Part shown: piece by piece, positions 52,028-60,919 of the stretch
How positions within the stretch are numbered: position 1 is the first letter of the stretch
How the letters are laid out: the number at the start of each line of letters is the position of its first letter
From: Gammaproteobacteria bacterium
Lineage (GTDB): Bacteria; Pseudomonadota; Gammaproteobacteria; Steroidobacterales; Steroidobacteraceae
Assembly: GCA_016882265.1 (NCBI GenBank)
Contig: VGVB01000005.1
Location: 1-64,000, forward strand
DNA length: 64,000 nucleotides
Reading direction: 5' to 3'
Notes under the pieces: generated by a model
Database searches by the model: none
Told to the model about the DNA's origin: nothing
Seen by the model: the letters and a program-made list of their open reading frames with translations, nothing else
Program-made: the position numbers and the translations under genes

Positions 52028-53058
52028 GCCGCGCGGGTCGCCGGCGCGGTCCGGCCTGGAGCCGGCTGTCGGATGAGCAACTGCTGGACCTGCGTCTTTG
52101 TGACCTGCATCTGCGGATCCGCGGCTCGCGGATCGAGCCGCAGATCCGCCGGCTCGAGCGGGAGCTGGCGGCGCGCGGTCTCGCCTTCCGGCCGCACTGC
52201 TGGATCGCGCAGGAGTGGTTTTCGCCCGACGGTGTGCCGGGCATCGCGATTCCGTTCTACCTGCTGCACCCGCGGCTGATGGCGCTCGAGCGGCGCTGCA
52301 TGGGTGAGGTCGAGGGCGGCAAGACCGCCGCGCTGATGCAGATCCTGCGCCACGAGGCCGGCCACGCGCTCGATACGGCTTTCCGGCTGCGCCGGCGCCG
52401 GCGCTGGCGCGAGCTGTTCGGCCGTGCGTCCCGGCCGTATCCGCGCCACTACCGGCCGCGGCCCGGCAGCCGGCGCTTCGTGCAGCACCTCGGAAGCTGG
52501 TATGCGCAGAGCCATCCGACCGAGGATTTCGCCGAGACCGTGGCGGTCTGGCTGGCGCCACGCTCGAACTGGCGGCTCCGTTATGCCGGCTGGCCGGCGC
52601 TGCGCAAGCTCGAATACGTGGACGAGCTGATCGGCGAGCTGCGCGGCCGGCGTCCGCCGGTGCGCGCGCGCCGGCATGTCGAGCCGCTCAAGGTCGCACG
52701 CCGCACGCTGCGCCAGCACTACGCGCACATGGTCCGCCACTACCGCAGCGACGATGCCGAGCGCATCGACAAGATCCTGCTGCGCGTGTTCATGCCGCAA
52801 CGCCGGCGGCGCGGGCAGACGCCGGCGGCGCGCCTGCTGCGCGAGGACCTGCCGGTGCTGCGCCGCCGGATCGCGGCCCGCACCGGCGCCAGCGAGTACC
52901 TGGTGCAGGAGCTGGTCGCCCACCTGCGCGAGCGCTGCCGGACGCTCGGGCTGTTCGTGCGCGGTGGGCGCCGGCGCTCGCGCCGGCGCGCGGAGCGGCT
53001 GATCGTCGCGCTGGTCAGCCGCGCGCGGCACAATGTCGGGCCATGGTTCGCGCTATGA
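52024..53058 (+). CDS. putative zinc-binding metallopeptidase
   Basis: The 344-residue, very Arg-rich protein has HEAGH at 110-114 and a downstream Glu in DFAETVAVWLAPRSNW near 178, the expected third ligand. The pattern fits the uncharacterised putative zinc-binding metallopeptidase family. No signal peptide is seen, so it is probably cytoplasmic. It overlaps the previous gene (ATGA) and the following ATP-grasp gene (ATGA), so three genes are coupled. Confidence 0.75.
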   Translation: MSRAGRRRGPAWSRLSDEQLLDLRLCDLHLRIRGSRIEPQIRRLERELAARGLAFRPHCWIAQEWFSPDGVPGIAIPFYLLHPRLMALERRCMGEVEGGKTAALMQILRHEAGHALDTAFRLRRRRRWRELFGRASRPYPRHYRPRPGSRRFVQHLGSWYAQSHPTEDFAETVAVWLAPRSNWRLRYAGWPALRKLEYVDELIGELRGRRPPVRARRHVEPLKVARRTLRQHYAHMVRHYRSDDAERIDKILLRVFMPQRRRRGQTPAARLLREDLPVLRRRIAARTGASEYLVQELVAHLRERCRTLGLFVRGGRRRSRRRAERLIVALVSRARHNVGPWFAL

Positions 53059-54083
53059 AGCCGCTGCGCATCCTGGTGCTCACGCACGAGACCCTGGTGC
53101 CGCCGGAGTCGCTCGACGGCTTCACCGAGCAGCAGGTGGACGAGTTCCGCACCGAGTACGACGTGCTGACCCGCCTGCGCGCCGATGGCCATGAGGTACG
53201 GCCGCTCGGCATCGGCGACAGCCTCGCCGAGCTGCGCACACTGACCGCCGAGTGGCGCCCGCACGTGTGCTTCAACCTGCTGGAGGAGTTCAGCGGCGTC
53301 GCCGCGTACGACCAGTACGTGGTCGCCTACCTCGAGATGCTGCGCCAGCCCTACACCGGCTGCAATCCGCGCGGCATGATGCTGTCGCGCGACAAGGTGC
53401 TGTCCAAGCAGATCCTGTCGTACCACCGGATTCCGACCCCGCAGTTCGTGCTGTTCCGGCGCGGGCGCGCCATCCGCATCCCGAAGCGGCTGCATTTCCC
53501 GCTGTTCGTGAAGTCGGCAACCGACGACGCTTCGCTCGGCATCGCGCAGCGCTCGGTGGTCGAGGACGCGGCGCGCCTGCTCGAGCGGGTGCAGTTCATC
53601 CACGAGCACACCTCGGGCCATGCGCTGGTCGAGGAATTCATCGAGGGCCGCGAGCTGTACGTCGGCGTATTCGGCAACGAGAGCCTGCGCACGCTGCCGC
53701 CGTGGGAGCTGTCGTTCGGCGGGCTCGGGGCCGGCAGCACGGCGATCGCGACCCGCAAGGTCAAGTGGGACCGTGCCTACCAGCAGAAGCACGGCATCAC
53801 CACCGGCGCCGCACTGGACCTGCCGGCCGGCGTGGCCGAGAAGCTCGACCGCTACGCGCGGCGCATCTATCGCGCGCTGCACATGTCCGGCTACGCGCGC
53901 ATGGACTTCCGCCTGCGCGCCGATGGCACGCCGTTCGTGCTCGAGGCCAATGCCAACCCGAACCTCGAGGAGCGCGAGGACTTCGCCCGCTCGGCGCTGC
54001 ACGCCGGCATCTCTTACGCGGCGCTGCTCGAGCGCATCCTCGCGCTGGGCCGCGGCTATCGCGCGGAGTGGCGGCGCGACTGA
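53055..54083 (+). CDS. D-Ala-D-Ala ligase-like ATP-grasp protein
   Basis: The 342-residue protein has an ATP-grasp fold like D-alanine--D-alanine ligases: TGCNPRGMMLSRDKVLSKQI, FPLFVKSATDDASLGIAQ, VEEFIEGRELYVGVFG and the metal-binding FVLEANANPNLEE. Substrate residues differ from Ddl, so it probably ligates another carboxylate and amine. The ATG at 53055 overlaps the metallopeptidase stop by ATGA and is preferred to the ATG at 53043. Together the pair suggests making and cutting of a peptide tag, which is inference. Confidence 0.8.
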   Translation: MKPLRILVLTHETLVPPESLDGFTEQQVDEFRTEYDVLTRLRADGHEVRPLGIGDSLAELRTLTAEWRPHVCFNLLEEFSGVAAYDQYVVAYLEMLRQPYTGCNPRGMMLSRDKVLSKQILSYHRIPTPQFVLFRRGRAIRIPKRLHFPLFVKSATDDASLGIAQRSVVEDAARLLERVQFIHEHTSGHALVEEFIEGRELYVGVFGNESLRTLPPWELSFGGLGAGSTAIATRKVKWDRAYQQKHGITTGAALDLPAGVAEKLDRYARRIYRALHMSGYARMDFRLRADGTPFVLEANANPNLEEREDFARSALHAGISYAALLERILALGRGYRAEWRRD

Positions 54084-54089
54084 CACGGC

Positions 54090-55175
54090 CTAGCGGCCGC
54101 TGGCCTCGAGGTAGCGGTCGAGATGCTGGCCCTCGTCGCCGAACGCGAGCGCGAGCAGCGTCAGCCGGCGGAAATAGTGGCTGACGTCGAGCGCGTCGGT
54201 CATGCCGATGCCGCCGTGCAGTTGCACGGCCTGCTGGCCGACGCAGCGGGCGGCGCGGGCGACGCCGGCGCGCGCCGCCGACACGTGCCGGCGCCGGCTG
54301 GCGTCGTCCGGGTCGTCGGCGTGCAGCGCCGCAACCAGGGCCAGCGAGCGCGCCTGCTCGAGCTCGATCGCCATGTCGGCGAGGCGATGCCGTAATGCCT
54401 GGAACTGGGCCAGCGGCACGCCGAACTGCTGCCGGGTGCCGAGCCAGGCGAGCGTGCGCGCGAGCAGTACGTCCATCGCGCCGACCGCCTCGGCGCACAG
54501 CGCTGCACTGGCGCGGTCGTGCAGGCGCTCGAGCAGGCGGGCGGCTGCACCGGGCGCGGCCAGCCGCGCCGCCGGGCCGGCGGCGACACCGCTGCAGGTC
54601 AGGTCGGCGGCGGGCAGGCCGTCCGGTGTCGTGTAGCGCTGCAGTTGCAGCCCCGGCGCCGTGGCCGGGAGCAGCAGCAGTTCCGGCTGCCCGGCGTCCG
54701 GCCCGGACCAGGCGACGACGATGAACCAGTCCGCGGCGCCCGCGTGCAGCACGGCCGCGGCACAGCCTGCCAGCCGGCCGTGTGCGTCGAGGCGCAGCTC
54801 GCCTTCCGCCCACGCCAGCAGGCAGCGCCCCGCGATCACCGCCGGCAGCAGTGCGGGCGGTGCCGCCAGGCCAGCCAGTTCCAGCGCGCCGGCGCCGAGT
54901 ACGCCGGTGGCCAGCCACGGCTCGACGACGAGTGCGCGGCCGCAGGCCTCGGCGACGATCAGCGTGCCGAGCGGGCCGAAGCCGAAGCCGCCGGCTGCGG
55001 CCGGCAACGCTGCGGCCACACAGCCGAGTTCGGCTAGCTCCTGCCAGGTCTTGCGGCTGAAGCCATCCGCCTGCTCGCGGCGCTGCTGGCGCGCCGCGAA
55101 GTCGTATTCGCGGTCCATGTAGCGGCGCAGGCTGTCGCGCAGCAGGGCGGCCTCTTCCTCCAGCGGCAGTTCCAC
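54090..55175 (-). CDS. acyl-CoA dehydrogenase, probable beta (non-catalytic) subunit
   Basis: The 361-residue protein has the acyl-CoA dehydrogenase fold but poor FAD-binding and catalytic segments: the MTEP-type loop is missing (the region around 130-200 has no TxPxxGSD), while QQAVQLHGGIGMTDALDVSHYFRR remains. It follows the 403-residue dehydrogenase by 14 bases. Such pairs form alpha2beta2 enzymes in steroid and branched-chain CoA degradation, so it is probably the partner subunit. Confidence 0.82.
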   Translation of the reverse strand: MELPLEEEAALLRDSLRRYMDREYDFAARQQRREQADGFSRKTWQELAELGCVAAALPAAAGGFGFGPLGTLIVAEACGRALVVEPWLATGVLGAGALELAGLAAPPALLPAVIAGRCLLAWAEGELRLDAHGRLAGCAAAVLHAGAADWFIVVAWSGPDAGQPELLLLPATAPGLQLQRYTTPDGLPAADLTCSGVAAGPAARLAAPGAAARLLERLHDRASAALCAEAVGAMDVLLARTLAWLGTRQQFGVPLAQFQALRHRLADMAIELEQARSLALVAALHADDPDDASRRRHVSAARAGVARAARCVGQQAVQLHGGIGMTDALDVSHYFRRLTLLALAFGDEGQHLDRYLEASGR

Positions 55176-55189
55176 GCGGCTCCCCCGGA

Positions 55190-56401
55190 TCAGCCGAGCA
55201 GCAGCCCGGCGATGATGTTGCGCTGGATCTCGTTCGAGCCGCCAAAGATCGACAGCTTGCGCCGATTGAGGTAACGCGCAACCAGCGCCGGCGCGAGCGA
55301 GCGCAGGTCATCGCCCGGCCCGGCGGTTGGCGCGCAGGCGGCGAGCGGGCCCGCGATCCCGAGCAGCAGTTCGGTGATGCCCTGCTGAATCTCGGTGCCG
55401 CGCACCTTCAGCATCGACACTTCCCAGCCGGGCTGCGCGCCGTGCGGAGCCGAGAGCAGCCGCAGATTGGTCATGTCGAGGGCCAGCAGGTCCACCTCCA
55501 GCCGCGCGATCCGGTCGCGGAAGCGCGGATCCTCGGCCAGCGGTCGGCCGCTGCGACGCACCCGCCGCGCGAGTTCCCAGGCATAGTCGAGCTCGCGCCA
55601 GGCGATACCGATGCCGGCAATCGTGTTGCGCTCGTGGCCGAGAAGCTGCTTGGCGCAGTTCCAGCCGTGGCCTTCCGCGCCGACCCGGTTGGCGACCGGA
55701 ACCTCGACGTTCTCGAACCAGACTTCATTGACCTCGGCGGTGCCATCGAGCAGCACGATCGGCCGCACTGTGATGCCCGGAGTCTGCAGGTCGATGAGCA
55801 GGAAACTGATACCCTCCTGCCTGCGCGCGCCGGTGCCGGTGCGCACGAGGCAGAACATCCGGTTCGCGTGCTGCCCGAGCGTGGTCCAGGTCTTCTGGCC
55901 GTTGACGACATAGACGTCGCCGCGCCGTTCGGCGCGCGTCTTCAGTGACGCGAGATCGGAGCCGGCGCCGGGTTCCGAGTAGCCCTGGCACCACCAGTCG
56001 TCCGAGGCGAGGATGCGGGGCAGGTAGAACTGCTGCTGTGCCGGGCTGGCGTGGCGCATCAGGATCGGCGCCAGCAGGTCGCGGCCGAAGGACACGATCA
56101 GCGGTGCGCCGGCGGCGTGGTACTCGTGGTCGTACAGGTACTGCTGCAGCGGGGTCCAGCCGGTGCCGCCCCACTCGACCGGCCAGGCGGGCGCGAACCA
56201 GCCCTGCGCCTGCAGACGCTTCTGCCAGGCCACGGTTTCTGCGGCGCTGACCGGCTGGTAGTTACGCACGCGCCAGGCCAGCTCGGCCGGCAGATTCCCG
56301 CGGAAGAATGCGCGCACCTGCGCGCGGAACTCCGCCGCGGCGGCATCGGGCTGCAGTGCGGCCAGTACGCCGGGCACTGGCTGGGACTCGGCGGCACGCA
56401 T
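55190..56401 (-). CDS. acyl-CoA dehydrogenase, probable alpha subunit
   Basis: The 403-residue protein has a complete set of flavin-binding motifs (GYSEPGAGSDLASLKTRA, QKTWTTLGQHANRMF) and a C-terminal FGGSNEIQRNIIAGLLLG. It resembles the FadE26/ChsE4-type subunit of heteromeric acyl-CoA dehydrogenases. It lies three bases after the S9 peptidase stop and 14 before its partner gene, all in one minus-strand unit. Confidence 0.87.
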   Translation of the reverse strand: MRAAESQPVPGVLAALQPDAAAAEFRAQVRAFFRGNLPAELAWRVRNYQPVSAAETVAWQKRLQAQGWFAPAWPVEWGGTGWTPLQQYLYDHEYHAAGAPLIVSFGRDLLAPILMRHASPAQQQFYLPRILASDDWWCQGYSEPGAGSDLASLKTRAERRGDVYVVNGQKTWTTLGQHANRMFCLVRTGTGARRQEGISFLLIDLQTPGITVRPIVLLDGTAEVNEVWFENVEVPVANRVGAEGHGWNCAKQLLGHERNTIAGIGIAWRELDYAWELARRVRRSGRPLAEDPRFRDRIARLEVDLLALDMTNLRLLSAPHGAQPGWEVSMLKVRGTEIQQGITELLLGIAGPLAACAPTAGPGDDLRSLAPALVARYLNRRKLSIFGGSNEIQRNIIAGLLLG

Positions 56402-56404
56402 CGC

Positions 56405-58456
56405 CTACTCGTGCAGGTGTTCGTCAAGCCAGCGCAGCACTTCATCGTGCCACTGCCGGCTGTTGCCGGGCTTCAGGATCCAGTGATTCTCGTCGGGGAA
56501 GAACAGCAGCCGGCTCGGAATACCGCGCCGCTGCAGCGCCGTGAAGGTGGCGAGTCCCTGCGTGTACGGCACGCGGTAATCGAGCGCGCCGTGGATCACC
56601 AGCATCGGCATGCGCCAGGCGAGCACGTGATTGGCCGGGCTGAAGCGCTCGTAGTCGGCGGGGCGCTCAAAATACGGTCCACCGCCGAAGTCCCATTCCG
56701 GGAACCACAGCTCCTCGGTCGTGTAGTACATCGCGCGCTGATCGAAGAGGCCGGCGTGATTCACGAGGCAGCGGAATCCATCCGGCCACTGGCCCGCGAT
56801 CCAGTTCATCATGAAACCGCCATAGGAAGCGCCGAGCGCGCAGGCGCGCTCGCGCTCGAGCCACGGGTAGCGCGCGACCGCGGCGGCGAGTCCAAGGCGC
56901 AGGTCCTCAAGCGGCGCGCCGCCCCAGTCGCCGCTGATCGAGTCGGTGAACGCCTGCCCGTAGCCGGTCGAGCCGTGGAAGTCGATGAACACGGCGCCGT
57001 AGCCGGCGCCGGCATAGATCTGCGGGTTCCAGCGCCAGCTCCAGGTGTTGGCGAAACTCGACTGCGGCCAGCCGTGCACGATGAAGGCGATCGGGTAGCG
57101 CGCACCGGCCTGCCAGTTCCAGGGCCTGACCACGTAGCCATGCACGGTCGCGCCGCCGGCGCCGGCAAACGTGAACTGCTCGGGTTCGCCGAAGCGTACT
57201 TCGGTGAGACCCGCCGCGTTCACATGGGTCAGCCTGCGCGGCGCGGCGCGGCCGTCCTGCAGCCACAGGTCCGGCGGTGCGGTCAGGCTCTGCAGCACGT
57301 AAACGATGCGCTCACCGGCGAGGTCGAAGCCGGCGACGGTGCCGGCGCTGGTCAACAGACGCGGCGCTCCGCCGCCGAGGCTGATCGACCACAGCGGATG
57401 CTGGCCGAGATGATCGGTGACCGCGACGACGCTGCGCCCGTCGGCACTGAAGCGGAACGCGCCGAGCGAGCGGTCCCAGTCGCGGGTCGTGAACCGTACC
57501 GCGCCGCTCGCGACCTCGCGCACGACCAGGTGGAAGCGATCGGCCTCGAAGCCGGGCCGCTCCATCGCGAGGTAGGCGAGCAGGCGTCCGTCCGGCGAAA
57601 ACGCCGGCTGCGCGTCCCAGGCCGGGTTGTCGGCCGTCAGATTCTGCGGCGGCGCGCTGCCATCGGCCGGTACCGACCAGACGTCGAAATTCGTGGACCA
57701 CGGCTCGCTGCGGCCGCGAATCCGTGCCGATAGCACGATCCGGCTGCCGTCCGGGCTGAAGGCGAAGTCGGCCCGCCCGCCGGACGGTCTGGACGGCACA
57801 TCGGCGTCGAGCGCCGCGGTCAGCGCGACCGGCGCGCCGGTTGCGGACCGTGCGGCGTCGAGCGCCAGCGCGAACAACTGCGCCATGCGACCGTCCTGCC
57901 ACTGGTCCCAGCGCCGCACAAACACCTGCTCGTGCAGCCGGCCGTGAGCGGGCGACGACGCCTGCTCGTCGAGCCGGCGCCGCGTGCAATCGAGATCGGC
58001 GCAGTCGCGGAACACCTCGAGCGACAGCGCCAGCCGGTCGCCGCGCGGCGACACGCGGAAGCTGCCGACGTCGAGCGGCAGACGGCTGACCTGCCAGGCT
58101 TCACCGCCGGTGACCGGCAGGTACCAGACCTGACGGCTGCCGGAGCGCGAGGACAGAAAGTAGACGCCGGCGCCGTCCGGTGACCAGTCCGGCGCGTCGT
58201 CGTTGTCCGGACTCGCGGTCAGCCGGCGCGGCTCGCTGCGCCCGTCGCTCGCCACCAGCCACAGGTCGGTGCGGCCGCGGTTCGCCGCGAGATCGGTATC
58301 GCGTTGCGTGTACACGACCTGGCTGCCGTCCGGCGACAGCGCCACCTCACTGACTCGCGCGAGACTGACGAGGTCGGTGGCGGTCACGCCGCGCTCGGCG
58401 GCCAGGACCATCGGCGGCAGCGCCGCCAGTAATACAGCCAACAGCAGGGTGCGCAT
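56405..58456 (-). CDS. secreted S9 prolyl oligopeptidase-family peptidase
   Basis: The 683-residue enzyme starts with a signal peptide (MRTLLLAVLLAALPPMVLA). A seven-bladed propeller of WD40-like TolB-type repeats (LSPDGSQVVY, WSPDGAGVYF, FSPDGRLLAY) is followed by an alpha/beta-hydrolase domain with the nucleophile in GASYGGFM (Ser544), an Asp in GALDYRVPY and a His in ENHWILKP. It should cleave short peptides in the periplasm. The ATG at 58456 is chosen for the signal peptide; the frame extends upstream without similarity. Confidence 0.9.
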   Translation of the reverse strand: MRTLLLAVLLAALPPMVLAAERGVTATDLVSLARVSEVALSPDGSQVVYTQRDTDLAANRGRTDLWLVASDGRSEPRRLTASPDNDDAPDWSPDGAGVYFLSSRSGSRQVWYLPVTGGEAWQVSRLPLDVGSFRVSPRGDRLALSLEVFRDCADLDCTRRRLDEQASSPAHGRLHEQVFVRRWDQWQDGRMAQLFALALDAARSATGAPVALTAALDADVPSRPSGGRADFAFSPDGSRIVLSARIRGRSEPWSTNFDVWSVPADGSAPPQNLTADNPAWDAQPAFSPDGRLLAYLAMERPGFEADRFHLVVREVASGAVRFTTRDWDRSLGAFRFSADGRSVVAVTDHLGQHPLWSISLGGGAPRLLTSAGTVAGFDLAGERIVYVLQSLTAPPDLWLQDGRAAPRRLTHVNAAGLTEVRFGEPEQFTFAGAGGATVHGYVVRPWNWQAGARYPIAFIVHGWPQSSFANTWSWRWNPQIYAGAGYGAVFIDFHGSTGYGQAFTDSISGDWGGAPLEDLRLGLAAAVARYPWLERERACALGASYGGFMMNWIAGQWPDGFRCLVNHAGLFDQRAMYYTTEELWFPEWDFGGGPYFERPADYERFSPANHVLAWRMPMLVIHGALDYRVPYTQGLATFTALQRRGIPSRLLFFPDENHWILKPGNSRQWHDEVLRWLDEHLHE

Positions 58457-58491
58457 GCGCCGGGATCTCCGCCGGTTGCTGGCGGAGAATT

Positions 58492-59670
58492 CTAACAGGC
58501 CCGCCGCCGGATCAGTCCGAACACGCTGGAACAGGCATGCACGAACGTGGCGCCATGCAACGGCGCGATTTCGCCGGCGCTGAACATGCCGGCGACCGGG
58601 ATGTCGGCACGGCGGCGCAGTGCTGCGGAGTCGTGGCCGGTGATGCCGTAGAGGTCCTGTCCGCGCCCGGTGCAGGAGAACAGCAGCGCGGCCTCCGCTG
58701 GCGGCTTTCCGGGCAGTGCCGCGTCGAGTCTGGAGGCCAGTTCGCGCGCGGCGGTCGTGGCATCGCGCAGGTGGAACTGCACGACGCTGTGCGGAGGGAT
58801 CCGCGCGCCGACCCACAGCGCGCCGCTGTCGGCATCGAGTCCGTGCACGTTGCGGATCAGGAAGTCACCGGTGCCAAAGGACTGGCGCGAGCCGGGCAGG
58901 GCGAGGCCGATGCACAGGGCATCACCGAAGCGGGCGCGGTCCCGTTCGTCGAGATCCGCCCAGATCCGGCCGAGCACCTCGCGCGGACCGCGGCCGTCGA
59001 GGCCCTGAAGCTGGTGGCCGCTGCTGGTGGTCACGAACAGTGGTTCGCCGATCGGGCGGCAGCCCTGCGCGATCACCGGATCAATCACGCCATCGCCGGT
59101 CAGTGCCAGCAGCAGCGCGCCCCGGCGATGCAGTTCGCGATCTGCGAACAGGCGCGCCTCGCCCGGCTCCTGCGTGCCGCTCGTGAGCCCGCCGACGATG
59201 GTCGCACCGGGAAAGGCCCGGTCGAGGCCGCGGGCGCAGAGCTCGGCGTCGAAGGTCAGCGGGTCGGCCAGCAGCACGAAACTCGCGCCGCTCTCCGGAC
59301 CGAAGTCCAGCACCTGCCACCACGATTCCCGCGGCGCGGACAGCGGCGGCAGCATGTCCTGTTCCAGATGCAGCGCCGTCAGCGTAACCTCGCCGAGCCG
59401 GCCGGCGAGCAGTGCGATGCCGGGGTCCTGTTCCTGTTCCTCGCCGCCGCCGATCAGGCCGCTGGCCTGGCAGCCCCACAGCAGCCCGTCGCCGGCCAGC
59501 GGCCCGAGCAGTTGCGGGAGCTGGTCGAGTTCCGCCGCGTAGGCGGTGGACGCGAACACCAGCAGCAGGTCGGTACGCGACGAACCGAGTGTGGCCTGGA
59601 TCTGTGCGCCGGCCTCGGCGACTGCGGCCTCGAGTCGCGGAGCGGTGGCGATGGCGGTCGCCCAGCGCAT
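58492..59670 (-). CDS. FIST-domain sensory protein
   Basis: The 392-residue protein has FIST N (about 15-200, LLVFASTAYAAELDQLPQLL, GCQASGLIGGG) and FIST C domains (about 205-380, with LLFSCTGRGQDLYGITGHDS and AGMFSAGEIAPLHG). FIST proteins sense small ligands such as amino acids in signalling. Here it stands without a kinase or cyclase domain. The ATG at 59670 is preferred; an ATG at 59706 lies within the upstream GST gene. Confidence 0.87.
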   Translation of the reverse strand: MRWATAIATAPRLEAAVAEAGAQIQATLGSSRTDLLLVFASTAYAAELDQLPQLLGPLAGDGLLWGCQASGLIGGGEEQEQDPGIALLAGRLGEVTLTALHLEQDMLPPLSAPRESWWQVLDFGPESGASFVLLADPLTFDAELCARGLDRAFPGATIVGGLTSGTQEPGEARLFADRELHRRGALLLALTGDGVIDPVIAQGCRPIGEPLFVTTSSGHQLQGLDGRGPREVLGRIWADLDERDRARFGDALCIGLALPGSRQSFGTGDFLIRNVHGLDADSGALWVGARIPPHSVVQFHLRDATTAARELASRLDAALPGKPPAEAALLFSCTGRGQDLYGITGHDSAALRRRADIPVAGMFSAGEIAPLHGATFVHACSSVFGLIRRRAC

Positions 59671-59680
59671 GCCCGGCGAC

Positions 59681-60337
59681 TCAGGCGCCGGCTTCGTCGG
59701 ACGCAATCACCCGGGTCTCGGCCGCGGCCGCCCGCAGCCACTCCTGCAGCTGCGGATCCGCGAGCATGGTCGCGCACCAGCCACGGGCGACCTCGCCAAG
59801 CGGCAGGTCATAGGTCCGCACGCGCAGCGCGACCGGGGCGTACATGGCGTCGGCGGCACTGAAGTGGCCGAACAGCCATGGTCCCGCCGCGGCGAAATCA
59901 CGACGACAGTCGCTCCACAGCGCATCGAGGCGGCGCAGGTCGGACAGGACGGCCGGCGTCAGCGGCACCCGCCGGCCGCGTGCGCGGGTGTTCATCGGGC
60001 AGGCCGAACGCAACGCCTGGAAACCGGCGTGCATTTCGGCCGCGACGGCGCGCGCCCGGGCCCGGGCGGCGGCGTCCTCGGGCCAGCCGCGGCCGCCGGC
60101 GAGCTCCGACGCGTACTCGCAGATCGCCAGCGATTCCCAGACCCGGAGCGGTCCGTGCAGCAGTACCGGTACGCGGCCGGTCGGTGACCAGCGCGGCACC
60201 TCGCGCGCGAATTCAGGCGTTTCCAGCTCGTACACGCGCTCCGCGAACGGCAGTCCGAGATGGCGCAGCAACAGCCAGGGGCGCAGCGACCAGGAACTGT
60301 AGTTGCGCGTGCCGATGACCAGGGTGAGCTCGGGCAT
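59681..60337 (-). CDS. glutathione S-transferase family protein
   Basis: The 218-residue protein has a thioredoxin-like N-terminal domain with NYSSWSLRPWLLLRHLGLPF (catalytic Ser) and GRVPVLLHG-PLRVWESLAICEYA (glutathione-binding cis-Pro and Glu-Ser), followed by an all-helical C-terminal domain. It is similar to the YfcF-type cytosolic GSTs. It is the first gene of a minus-strand unit with the FIST, S9 and dehydrogenase genes. Confidence 0.85.
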   Translation of the reverse strand: MPELTLVIGTRNYSSWSLRPWLLLRHLGLPFAERVYELETPEFAREVPRWSPTGRVPVLLHGPLRVWESLAICEYASELAGGRGWPEDAAARARARAVAAEMHAGFQALRSACPMNTRARGRRVPLTPAVLSDLRRLDALWSDCRRDFAAAGPWLFGHFSAADAMYAPVALRVRTYDLPLGEVARGWCATMLADPQLQEWLRAAAAETRVIASDEAGA

Positions 60338-60402
60338 AGGCGCGAGCGTGCGCGCCGTTGCCGGGGCGGGTCAAGACTGCGGCGTCGGCGGCCGCCGGCC
60401 GG

Positions 60403-60768
60403 TCACTCGTCCTGCGGTTTCCGGGTCCTGATCCACTGCGACAGACGGCGCAGGTCTTTCTTCTTCTTCCACTGCTTCTTCAGCAGCAGGCCGCTGTCAT
60501 ACGGATCGTAGCCCTGTTTCAGACCCTGCGGATTCTGCGAGATCCGGCGCACGGTGCCGCCGGCGAACTCGTTGCTGAAGGCGAGGTTCGGATCGTCCAG
60601 CAGCTTGCGCATGACGTCCTTGCTCTCGGCCCCTGAATAGGGCACCCACACGGCGTTACCGAGTTCATCGAACTCGATCTTGCCGTGGCCCATCTGCTGC
60701 TGTTCGGCAAAACGGGCCATTTCCCGGACGTCTTCCGGGATCCGCTTGTACTTTCCGGTGTCCGCCAT
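60403..60768 (-). CDS. hypothetical protein, charged, unknown function
   Basis: The 121-residue protein starts ADTGKYKRIPEDVREMARFA and is rich in charged residues, with a Lys-rich end (LLKKQWKKKKDLRRL). No signal or membrane segment is present. GAGGTGG lies just before the ATG at 60768, which I prefer to an in-frame start 33 codons upstream. It diverges from the UvrD-like helicase gene. I do not recognise its family. Confidence 0.65.
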   Translation of the reverse strand: MADTGKYKRIPEDVREMARFAEQQQMGHGKIEFDELGNAVWVPYSGAESKDVMRKLLDDPNLAFSNEFAGGTVRRISQNPQGLKQGYDPYDSGLLLKKQWKKKKDLRRLSQWIRTRKPQDE

Positions 60769-60919
60769 GGGCGCCACCTCGCACCACCTGGAATCCTGTG
60801 CGGCAGAACTTAGTGGCCGGCGGTGCCGGCGGCTGCGACGGCGGTCACGGAATTGCACTATGTTCAATGCCGGCCTGCTGCGACTGGATATCCATACAGG
60901 CCGGCGCTACGATGCGCGC

